Below are positions 27,194 to 37,900 of a stretch of DNA of 64,000 nucleotides, piece by piece. Made by a program: the position numbers and the translations under genes. The stretch's first letter is position 1. Each line of letters starts with the position of its first letter. Source of the stretch: Loxodes magnus (taxonomy: Eukaryota > Ciliophora > Karyorelictea > Loxodida > Loxodidae); contig CAMPDV010000883.1 in the NCBI GenBank assembly GCA_946699065.1, positions 95,633 to 159,632 on the forward strand, read 5' to 3'. The notes under the pieces were generated by a model. That model searched no databases and was not told the DNA's origin. It saw only the letters and a program-made list of their open reading frames with translations.

Positions 27194-27636
27194 GTGATAT
27201 TCTCCAATTTGCACTTAATTTTTTTTTTAGGACATAAGTCTTATTCGATTTCCTCTAGCTTGTTCATATTCTCCATTAGCTTGTCGTTTTTCTTTCTTTA
27301 GTCTTTTGATTTTTTTCTGAACGTTTAGTTTAATGCGGATGAGCTGTTCCATGCTCATCTTGCCATAAGATTAAAATCAGACACCTCGTGGTGTATAGCA
27401 GGCTTCGCCTGCTTCCTAGGCTACTTTAGTGAAGTCGTTATTTCAATATGCTTGCTTTTCTGAGCCTTCTACTGTTCCTCTTGTTAAATTCCAAGTTGTT
27501 ATGGTTGCTAATATTAAGAAAAAGGTTAAAGTTGTGAAGAAGACACATCCAAGAAGGGGTTTCCTGCTTCCTTCCTCCCTTCCTTTTTGGCTTAGGAAGA
27601 GATGTTATAGAAGCCTTTCTTGAAAGCTTTAACCAT
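27191..27636 (-). CDS. Small basic protein, unidentified (about 148 aa), probable one-base gap
   Basis: Reading on the - strand starts at an ATG preceded by AT-rich DNA and begins MVKAFKKGFYNISS. A Gln-rich centre (QYQQPQQLGIQQEEQQ) is followed by a basic, probably helical C-terminal part (EQLIRIKLNVQKKIKRLKKE) and UGA. About ten Gln codons are UAA or UAG. The two halves are in different frames; one missing base near 27360 (an A run) would explain it, as would a short intron or decay. The stop codon falls on the last bases of the left array, so the 3' end may have been created by the array junction. No family recognised. Guanine-rich first codon positions support coding, but other frames are also open here. 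Confidence 0.45.
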
Positions 27637-27894
27637 TTTATTTATAGTTAAATTTATAAAATTAATTTAATATTAAATGAATTTATTGCATATTTAAATT
27701 TTTTTTCTATAAGTTTAAGATTAATAAACTTAAAAGCTTTAAGACATTTTTTGATAGAATATAATACTTTATTTTTAAAACCAAATTATTTTATATATTG
27801 ATGAAAATTATGAGAACCATAAACTTTTTAATAAAAAATTTATCCTAGTTTGGCTCGATAATTGTACCGGCTTATATTAAAAAATATCTTTTCT

Positions 27895-28404
27895 TCAGCA
27901 CGATTATTCTGTTTACTACTCTAACATCTATATTGTGTTCTACTTTATGGAGCATACGAACTGGCAAGTTCCACACTCATAGTGGTTCTCTTTCTTCCAT
28001 TATTTAAAATAATAATAATACAGTGAGAATTTACCATCCACATGAGTCAAACTGAAACTTTTTCCGTTGGGACTTTCCTTTTTCTAGAACTCATATATGA
28101 TTTGTGGGAAATTTCCTTTACTGTTAACACATTAGATCTAGGGAGGCCTTCCACATTCGTAGTTTCAACACGATCTCGGTAATTTTTTCATAAAGTAAAA
28201 CCCGAACCTAAGCGAAAATCGCTTAACGGTAGAGAAGCGAAGTCGCAACTTATTATATGCCTCATTTACAGAAGTATAAGCTTTCAGAAGTCGGAAAAAA
28301 GCTTCCTCTTGCCTGAGAGGTTGGGATTTTTTCAATTTAATTTTGTCCAAGCTCACTCCGAAAGTTCTAAAATTATGAATAGAAATAAAAACTTGTTTTA
28401 ACAT
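27895..28404 (-). other. Less AT-rich island, possible coding region, frame uncertain
   Basis: Clearly richer in G and C than the flanking DNA. One - strand frame starts at ATG 28404 and runs to UGA at 28165-28167, or, if that is Trp, to UGA at 27895-27897 (169 aa, with two ECG motifs). The other two - strand frames also give gene-like peptides, so no product can be chosen. It may be a small gene, an old gene copy or part of a mobile element. Confidence 0.3.
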
Positions 28405-30442
28405 CGCTCTTCGAAAATTAAAGTTAGCAAATATAAATAAGCTTTGTAATTAATATTTAAGTCGCTGTTTTCCCTTTAAATTATTAAATTTACATAGAAA
28501 ATATGTTTATCATTCTAATAATCTTAAAATTCTACAATATATAGCAAAATTGTTTAAATAAAAATCATAAGTAGTTTAGCAAATTACTATATAGTCATAT
28601 AAGTCTAAACTTATTTATAAGTATTTTACTATTTTACTTTCTAATTACTCACGTAAATAAGAGAATAAATTGATTGTTTTGATTTAAATTAATGTTTTAT
28701 ATAATGATTCTCTATTTTCTACAGTTTTTATATCATAAAGGCTTTATTTTACTTAATTTTTATGCAATTCTATTACTACATTTCTTTTATATTTTTTAAC
28801 TACAAGCTAATCATGCATATCATATCATTTAGATTTATAATTTTATATAAAATTAAGGTAAACAATTAATGAATTTTCTTGATCTACCTGGAAATTTCTT
28901 TTAACAATAAATGAAAAAAAATGATATTTTTATTAGAAAAATGAAATTGAAATGAAATCTATGAAACTGATAATAAGGATAAAACTACAACTTTCATTAT
29001 CAAAAAACATTTAAAATGGAAATATGATTCTAGGATTATAAAGGTTTCTTTATTTAATTTAGTAGAATTTAAACTATTAAAATAGCGCTAAATTTTAGGA
29101 GATTTACAATAGAATCTAATTTAATACTTTAAACTAATAAAATAATTTCGAAGATATTTCAGACATATGAACATGCTTTAAAAATAGAAATATTTTTTAA
29201 ATCTTTATAACATGAAAAAGTGACATTCTTAATGATTTAAAGTTTAAAATTATATTAGCTTTAGACTATTAATAATAATAAAGAAATAAACTTAAAGATA
29301 TTAATAGATTGGCATTATGATGATTAATCTTCTTTAATCACATTTTTAATTAAATTTGCAAGAATAATGGATTTAACAGAAAATAATTTTTCACCTAAAA
29401 TGTTAAATTGTAATTTTATTCTCCCATAACTAAAAGTTTCTAAAATATTAAAAAATTTGAATAAAGAGAAAGATAAATAATTCAATCAGTAAAAACTGAA
29501 GTAGAAAATAAAAGATTATTATTAGCAAAGAAAAATAAAGGAAATTAAGGGGATTAAAAATATTCAGATAATAAAATTAAAAAATTTATAGTGAAAAAGG
29601 ATGAAACTATTAAAGGAGATAAGAAAGATGAATAAATTAAGAAATAAATAGGAAGTTTATAATATTTATTTACAAAAGGATAGATTCTTAAATACTCATA
29701 GAAAAATTTAATATTTGTTTATAGTTAAAAACTAAATATATGCATTATTTAAAAAATATAAAAAGAATACGTTACATATTTATAATTAAAAATATTTTAA
29801 TCATTTTAAATATTTAAAAATATCAAATAATTTAATTATTTTTTAAAAAGAAATAATTTAAATTTATAAAAATGGTTTTTAAACATTTTTAAAACAATAT
29901 ATTAAAAAATAATTTTTTGCCATAAAAAGATTTAAGTTTTAACTACTTTAGTTAATTTCTAGTTTAAATAGAAAATTAATTATTGATTATTTATTTTTAA
30001 CTTTTAATTAATAAAAAACAATCTTAGCTTAAATAAATTAAAAATATAATTAAAATTTGATTCAAAATTTCTAAGGTAAAATTTATGAGATAAATATTTT
30101 TTTTAATGATTTTTTTATATTTTAGCTTTGGTAAGTTTAAGCATAGTTTATAAAAATGTATGATATTATTTATTTATATTTAATATAAGTTTTAAATATA
30201 TTTTAGTTTAATTCCCTTAATACTTAGATCATAATACTATACAAAATTTAATTTTTACTTTTTTGATAATAAACTTATTGATAATAAATTTTAATTTATT
30301 TAACTAAAAATAAATATTATGAATTGGATAAATTAAAGATGAAATACCCAAAAAGGCTTAATAGAAATATATAGATGCTATATAATTCCTTCACGTTTAT
30401 ATCAAATTTTATTATATTATATATTCATTTTTAAAATGAATG
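28405..30442. other. AT-rich intergenic DNA, one weak coding-like patch
   Basis: Very AT-rich. Around 29480-29665 a + strand frame has G-rich first codon positions and a charged peptide (KTEVENKRLLLAKKNKGN), and a different + frame looks coding-like at 29090-29440. They may be a frame-shifted or decayed gene. Otherwise I see nothing. Confidence 0.3.
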
Positions 30443-32160
30443 TTTGGCTCTAGTCAGCCGAGTAGGTAATCGGGTGCAGTTTAGACTGCAATACAAGTAC
30501 TCATGTAATAGACGCCGCCATGAATAAGTAAAGACTTGTCCTTTGTGGGCTAAGTCTTACTTATTTGAGGGTTCTCTCAATCTGTACGAGAAGTTGACTA
30601 GAGGTACTGAAGTCCATGTTTCAGAGTTCTCTTGATTTCGCATGTCGTAAATTTGATCAGGAGTTGGAAAAGAATTAAAGATATGACTGAGACAAATTAA
30701 ATTTTTAAGTTGAAAGATTTAATTCACTGGGCATCAGACACAATAATTGCAATTTTTGTAATCCCTTCTAACTCCAGCCTGCGGAAAAAACACAAGAATT
30801 TTGAGAGTAAAGGTAATAAATTTTTATTTCAAAAATGGAGAAAAAAGTAAAAATGGCCAAAGAGACCAGAGAAAGCTAGAAACATTTCTAGATTATTTTA
30901 GCAGTAAAATTTAACTTTTTTTGCTAATCATGGTGAACCTAATAAAGGTGGAACCACTTTAATTAATTAATAATTTGAAACATATCAAATAGAAGAATCA
31001 AGCGACATACCTTGGAGTCATAATACAAGAAAATGGGCTTTTGATTAATCACTGTAAATAGAGAATTTGAACATATTTAGAATCGATAAAGAAATGCATT
31101 TATACTCTTAGCTGATACAAGAATGCTACTCCCTGACACTTTAAAATGCCAAGTCGCATGTTTACGTTGCCTAAGGCCAAATACGTTGGAGAATTGGTTC
31201 CTTGAAGTATAATGAGAGCTTCATAGTCTATGAAAAAGAAGATAAAAAAAAGTATGCGTAGAATTGCGAGGAAAGTTTTACAATCGCCTATCTCTGTCTT
31301 TAATGAGTCCTATTACATAGACTTTAACTAACTCCCTTTTGAGCATATTATGACTATTTGCTTTTTCATTTTTCTACTTTAAAATACGGAAAGAAGCCAG
31401 GATTTATCCGGAATCCGATATAGGAAGACTCTTTGAATGCAATTGAAACTAAAAATCTTTGTACTTTTAGTAATTTAAAAGGATGTTTTAATATTACGGA
31501 ATTAGCAATGACGAACAAACCATGATTTCTAGTTAACTTTCTTTTGAGAATCTTATTGAAGAAAAAATAAGAAACAAATTCTATTAAGAAGTAAACTATA
31601 CAATATAGAGACATGACCACTGCACAGATATTTAGAGAGCAACTTGGAGGACTTTTGAAATTTCCTGAAATAAATTACACAAAACTAAACAAAGAATGTA
31701 AAATAGAAATAATCTCAATCTTTAAATTACGAACTAATTCTTACAGTTTTCAATATGACTTACATATGCGTCATTATCCTGTAAAAAATTACCTCTGTAA
31801 ATGTGGTAGAAAAGACACGTTCAGAATTATCTTCGAATGTGTCTACTATTAGGACATAGTTAGAAATATCTCTGATAAATTTCCTAGAAAAAACTTGAAA
31901 AACTAGTAACTTACGATAAACTCTACATAAACTAGCAGTTCACTTCTCATAAGTAAATGGATGCAGATCATCAGATAAAAATTTTTCATAAGAATCTACG
32001 AAAAAAAGAATTGAAATTGTAGAACAAAACACAGATAATTGATCGGAGCTTAAAGAAGAACAATAAGAAAGCACAAGAAACAACGGGGAAAAGTTGGAAG
32101 ATGGAAAGAACGATGCTTGAACTTTTTGAACATAATTAAAGTGAAGTATCTGATTTATAT
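30443..32160 (+). mobile_element. Decayed LINE (non-LTR retrotransposon), reverse transcriptase to 3' end
   Basis: A stretch of higher GC content begins abruptly near 30443. In one + frame, HWASDTII at 30725-30748 sits where LINE reverse transcriptases have the catalytic YADD, so one Asp is lost. In another frame TYLGVIIQENG (31005-31037) matches the YLG motif after the palm. A third stretch carries the C-terminal cysteine motif CKCGRKDT...IIFEC (31796-31840), typical of LINE ORF2 ends, here without its His. The three parts are in at least two frames, so the copy is dead. UGA occurs as a likely Trp in NKPWFLV. The 5' part (endonuclease) was not found. Family assignment rests on motifs only. 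Confidence 0.6.
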
Positions 32161-33062
32161 CAGTAACTTAATTTCATTAACATTTTTATTAAAGTGATTT
32201 CTTCTTCTAATTTATTATTTGAATATTAAAATGTCTTAGTATTTAACTATATATTCTAAATATATATTTTCTCTCAAATAATTAATAGAAGATAAATAAT
32301 AAATATATAAGCTAAAAAATATAAATTAATTAATTATATATTTTAAAATGGGATCTAAGAAACAGATAACCTAAAATAAATGCTCTTCTAACTAACAATA
32401 AGATACCTTAATTGAAATTTTATAAGTTTAAATTTAATTAAAATTTTAAAATAAAGAATTAAAAGCTTATTTATAAAATTATTTAAATAATTCTATTTTT
32501 AATAAGAAAAAGATTTGGTTTATTTAAACTTGCCTAATTAGCTAGAGAATTAAACTCTTAAAGTTTTAATTTTAGTTATGTTATATTTATTTTAATATTT
32601 TAGTTTTGGACATTATAAATTAAGTATGTATTATAAATAGAGATATCTTTTTCTATTACTTATTATTTAGGCTTTATGTCTAAAAATTATTTTCTAACAT
32701 TTCTTTCTTTTCTACTAAATATTAATTGATGCCAGATTTAGTAGCACATCTAAAGAATTTATTAAATTATAATAATCAAAATTCTTAAGTTATTCTTATC
32801 TAATAAAGTTTTAAGATATAAATTTGCATAGATTTTTGAAAATTAGATTGAGGACTAAACAAGAAGTAAATGAATTAGATTTATTATTAAAAAATTAAAA
32901 ATTAAAATTACTAACTCTGAAATATATCAATCCTATATTTTGAACAAAAAGACTAATAATTTAGTTTGTTTACTAATTCTACTATCTTATTAAAAGCAAA
33001 ATTACTTCCAAAAAGTATCTTCTTAAAAGGATTCCTCTTAGTCAAGATACGACTAATAAAAA
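32161..33062. other. AT-rich DNA without recognisable genes
   Basis: Low-complexity A/T sequence. No motif, repeat or convincing frame seen. Confidence 0.5.
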
Positions 33063-33650
33063 ATGCTTTAAGAACTCCAAGTTATGCAATTAGAAAATTT
33101 AAAATTTTTAAGAACTGTACGAGAACTCGTAAGAAAAATTCAACACCTGATGATTCATAAGAAAAAAATTGAAAAAATAGCTAGGAATTATCAGAATAGA
33201 ATAATTAGAAACAAAATTTAACCAATTCGCAGAGTTAACTGAAAGCATATTTCTGTAAAAATGTAGATGAATGATCTGATGGAAAAGAGCAACAGCCTAC
33301 AACAAATTGTATTCCCTTTTAGAAAATAATGAGATGTTGATACTGCAAGCACCAGGGTACAAAGTTAAAACCTGCTTCCAATTCTAATGAAAATAAAAGA
33401 AAATAGAAGAAAACTATTGGGAAAATCTTTTAGGATCTATCTATTACAATCAAGAACGAATTTAATAAGAAATGAATGGTAATCGGCCTATTGGAAACTC
33501 TCATAAAAAGCAAATTAAAAATCCTTAGGACTTATGATAAACAAGATCCTGACAAATGAAGTATCTTTTATATAACATTAAACTTTTGATTTGCGATTAA
33601 CCAAATAAAGGTGAAATCACGTAAATAATTAAATAAATAAATTCTTAATT
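33063..33650 (+). mobile_element. Probable second LINE-related scrap
   Basis: A + frame from ATG 33063 reads as a basic helical peptide through NEWQSAYWKLSQKANQKS to TKQRWNH. Its end (33599-33620) matches 30938-30959 of the LINE copy at 19 of 22 bases, and both read TxQRWNH in the matching frame. The Trp is UGG in the first copy and UGA in the second. Only this end ties it to the LINE; the rest is unidentified. Confidence 0.3.
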
Positions 33651-34925
33651 TTTAATCTTTTAAATTTTAAATATGAAAAAGAGTTATCTTCAAATTAAAT
33701 TTTTTATATTATTTTATTAAAAAAGAAGTAAAAAAATTATCTACTATACATATAAAAAATAGTATAAAGTATCATAAAAGGTTTTTAAATCACATCTTTT
33801 TAATTAAATCTTTTATATAAAATTGAGTGAAAATATCAATATATAAGCAATGAAGTTTTATAAAGCAAATTAAGAATGTAAGTAGAAATCTTAAGTTTGG
33901 ATAAAATAAAAGTACAATTTGAGATACAACTAGTAATGATAAAACATTTGATTATAGTTAATCTAATTGATAATTATCTATTATAAATAGTTATACAAAA
34001 GAGTTTTACGAGGTCTATATTTTCAATTTAAATTTTATATCTCTCTTAGCTAGGAAGAAGCAGCTTTCCCCAAATTTTATAAATATAATTACTAATTTCG
34101 GTTTAATTATTTAGGCCATGATCTGAATGCTTCCTAAGAGATCTTAGCATCTTTCATCTTTCAACATTAATGTTACTTGATGCCTCTTCAGTCTTGTCTT
34201 TTCTTGGCTCCTACCAAGATTCTTGTTCGATTCCTCGCCCATAGGATCTTGGTGGTAGCAGAATTTAAGTAAATTTGAATAAATATAGTAGTTTGATTTA
34301 TACTTAGACGCAGTTTTAAAAAATGGTTATCTAAGCTTTCATCATAAACTAAATATTTCTTATCTTTAATTTTATTTTTTTCCACTCTTATTATATTTTA
34401 TTATAAATTATGTAATTTTACTAAATAAAGAATATTCTTTCAAACCAGCATTAGTCATTATTACTTTTCAAATCTGATTTAATATCACTAAAACTATAGT
34501 AAAAAGTGTATTAAATAAAACCTTAAGTATCATTAAATGAAGAGTAAAGATAAAACAGAAAAATGCTTATTGAAATGTAATCTTTATTAATACAATTCTA
34601 ATCTTAATCAAAGATACATATCATTTATACTTTTAAATATCTTACTCTATCTTTTTATTAAAGAAATATAATAAAAAAGTGATTAAAAATTAAATCATCA
34701 TTAATTTAATTAATCATGAAGATGAAAATATTAAAAACAAAATTAATGTGAATTATATTTAGGTAAATAAAGCTTATCTATAAAATGCATACTAAGAAGT
34801 TTTAAAATCAATAATATGATAACTTAGAAATTAGATAGGTTAAAATCACGTAAAAATATTTATCTTTTTATTTTTTTTTAAATATTAAATAGTTTATAAA
34901 AAAGATTTTTTTGAATTTTGAATTT
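33651..34925. other. AT-rich DNA with a small coding-like scrap at 34020-34385
   Basis: Mostly A/T-rich. On the - strand 34385-34188 gives a charged peptide (NSATTKILWARNRTRILVGA) with no ATG, continuing in another frame to about 34020. An imperfect dyad CCAAGAT/ATCTTGG lies at 34214-34252. It could be a gene relic. Nothing else seen. Confidence 0.25.
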
Positions 34926-37900
34926 TCATCCTTCCAATTAAACCTTTTTTAACTCAGAAGAAGCAGAATTTTATTAATCTTATAATTACTACTCTTATTC
35001 TATTTTTTTAATTTCTTCAGTTTCTACTATTTATTGGAATTGTTCTATTTTTAATTGAATCTAGTTTTAGTCTATTTTTTCACTTAATTCTAGTTATTTT
35101 TATTCTTTTGATTCTATTTGTTATACTGTGAGTAAAATATTTTCTTATTTAGGATAAATATCTCCATTGTCTATTGATTTTCCTTTAGAATTGTCTTTTA
35201 ATTTATTTTAGTCATCACAGTTTATTTTGTTAATTCCTAAATTTTCTTCATTTTCTTTTTTATTTTATAAATTATATTTGTTGTATTCTCGTTTTTTTTC
35301 ATCGTATTCTTCTTTGTAACTTTTAATTTTTTAATTTTATTTTTCGTTTTTTTAATTTTAATTTTCTTAGACTATATAAAAAATTACCTTAAGAAAAGGA
35401 TTTCATTTAACAAATTTTTGGATATTAATTTATCTCTTTCTTCTAAATTCGCTAATAATTAGCTTTGAGAAAGCAAAAAGAAAAACTAAGAGTATGATTA
35501 TGATCATAAGTATTCTAGAAGTTAACCTTATCTTCTCATCTAAAGTGTTATCAAGTGCACATCTTTAAAGACTGGAAGAATAACATTTTATTTATCTTAT
35601 GGTTTTATCAAATTTGCAATAATTACCATCATTAAGACACTCTTCAATATTGCATTCTTGATTACAAATTCTATTACCATTTCATTCTAGCTCGCATTTA
35701 TAATTTGACATTTTTTTACATTTGCTCTATTTTTCTAAAACTATTTAAAGATTACAATATTCCTCATCTTTTTAGCATTCTTTAAAATTACATTCTTAAT
35801 CACATATCCAATCTCCTATATAATGCTATAAACATCCTTGATTTTCACAAAAGATAATATTATCTTTATTTTAAAATTCGCTTAATTTATTTTTACAATC
35901 ATCCTATTCACCTTTTCTATCATATTTACACTAACTACTTAAACAAATTAAATCACATTCCCAATCGCCTATTCACTCTGCTAAACATTTTTTAGGACAG
36001 AAAGTACAGTCACTTCTATCATAATCGCATTGTATTATATTACATTATAAGTCGCATATTCCATCATTTAATCAATATAATTAGCATCCATTTTTCTCAC
36101 ATTCCTTCTCATCAAATTTTACTTTCTAATCTTCTTGAGGACAATCTTCTGCGTCATTTCAACAGTTTTCTATATTACATGCTTCGTCGCAAATTCCATC
36201 TGATAATCAAGATACAAAGCATCAATCTTTATCGTTACAATAATAAGATTCACAATCAGGATAATCAAAATAGCATTCCTTTCAATAGCATTCTTGATTA
36301 CATACTCCGTCTCCTATTTATCATAATCCACAAGAACAATTTTCAAACAAATTAGAACTTCTATGACAATCTCCTCCATCATATAAGCATTCTTTATTAT
36401 AGCATTCATAATCACATATATCATCCCCTATTCAATGCTTTTAACAATTATCTAAACAGTTATTCATTATTGATGGTATTTAAATTATTTGCTTTCTACA
36501 ATCTCCAGAGTCAAAATTACAAGTTGCGACGTTACAAAAGTAGTCACATTTTCCATTTCCCAATTCTTTTATATTACATCCATTAGAACATTCACAATCT
36601 CCTCCATCAAAAAAGCAAGCCTAATTGTTACAATCAGAATCACATTATCCATCACTTATTCATGAGAATTAACAATTTATTGAACATTCACAATCTCCAA
36701 GATCATAAAAGCAATCTTCATTAAAGCAATGATAATCACATATGTCATTTCCTATTTCTTTAGTATTACAATTTTCTGAGCATTAGCAATTATAAATGTT
36801 TTCTTTAAAACATTAAATTTTTCGACAGTCTTAATCACATTCTTAATCTTAACTTCATTACTCGCTTTAGCAGCTTCCTGGGCAATGACAATCTAAATTA
36901 TCAAAATTGCACTCTTCATTGTAGCATGATTTATCGCAATATTTATTTCCTAATAAATTATAGAAGCAATAAGGAGAACACTCACAGTCACCTTTATCAT
37001 AATCACAATCTGATGCCAAACAAGAATAATCACATATTCCATCACCCAATCAATTTATATTACATAGATTATTACAATTACAATCTCCACCATCGTAAAA
37101 ACAATTGGCATTATTACAATCATTGTCACAAAATGAATCTTTTATTCAATTAAAAACACAATCTTAAGAGCATTAACAATCCCCTCCATCAAAATTACAT
37201 TATATATTGTTGCATTCTTAATTGCAAATACCATTTCCAAGAAAGTTTTAATTGCAAGTATCTGGACACTTACAATCACTTTAACCTTATTCATTAGTGT
37301 CATTCATACATAAATTAACGAAACATTCTGGTTCACAAATTCCATTTCCTAATTAGTCATAGTTACATTCTTTTGAACAATAGCAATCATAATAATCAAA
37401 TAAACATTCTTAAATGTTACATTCTTAATTGCAAATACCATTTCCAAGTAATTCTGGATCACATTCACTTGGACATTAGCAATCACTTTTATCATAATCA
37501 CATTCACTAACTTCACAATCTTTCTCACAAATTCCATTTCCTATTTGATTAAAGTTGCAGGCTTAGGCGCAATTACAATCATAATTATCATAATTACAGT
37601 TTTTAACATTACAATCTTCTTCACAAATTCCATCACCTATAATATCTAAAATACAATCATTTGGACAATCACAATCACTTTTATTATAGATATTCCTATC
37701 AAATTAGCATTCCTTAACAAAGCAGTCAAGATCACATATTCCATCTCCTATTCACTTTTTGTCACATCCTTTAGAACATTAACAATCTCCTCCATCTCAG
37801 TTACAATGTTCAATTTCGCAGTCTTTATTACATTTTCCATTACCTATTAATTCAGGTTAGCATTTTGATGGATATTAACAATCTCCATCATCAAAATTGC

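Noticed and set aside
27397-27413. Perfect hairpin AGCAGGC-TTC-GCCTGCT.
   Set aside because: It lies inside the small basic-protein reading and has no T-run or partner element; probably chance.
27429-27623. Plus-strand frame of 64 residues ending in a basic tail (KKKVKVVKKTHPRRG).
   Set aside because: No family match that I recognise, no ATG at its start, and the - strand reading has better composition.
30446-30500. tRNA-like stretch with GCCGAGTAGG resembling a D-arm.
   Set aside because: The anticodon loop has only six bases, no proper T-arm or acceptor stem follows, and the region is explained by the LINE reading.
30448-30603. Candidate structured RNA: 10-base helix CTCTAGTCAG/TTGACTAGAG enclosing TGCAGT/ACTGCA and a 14-15 base stem at 30523-30565.
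   Set aside because: The same stretch reads as the start of the LINE reverse transcriptase up to HWASD, so the dyads are more likely incidental. A small RNA is not excluded; covariation across copies would decide.
34214-34252. Possible tRNA T-arm (GTTCGATTCC near 34225) on the + strand.
   Set aside because: The bases flanking the loop do not pair into a T-stem and no other arms are present.
37349-37537. Short standard-code frames on both strands within the LNR block.
   Set aside because: They are shadows of the single long - strand frame of the channel gene, which alone shows the regular cysteine pattern.
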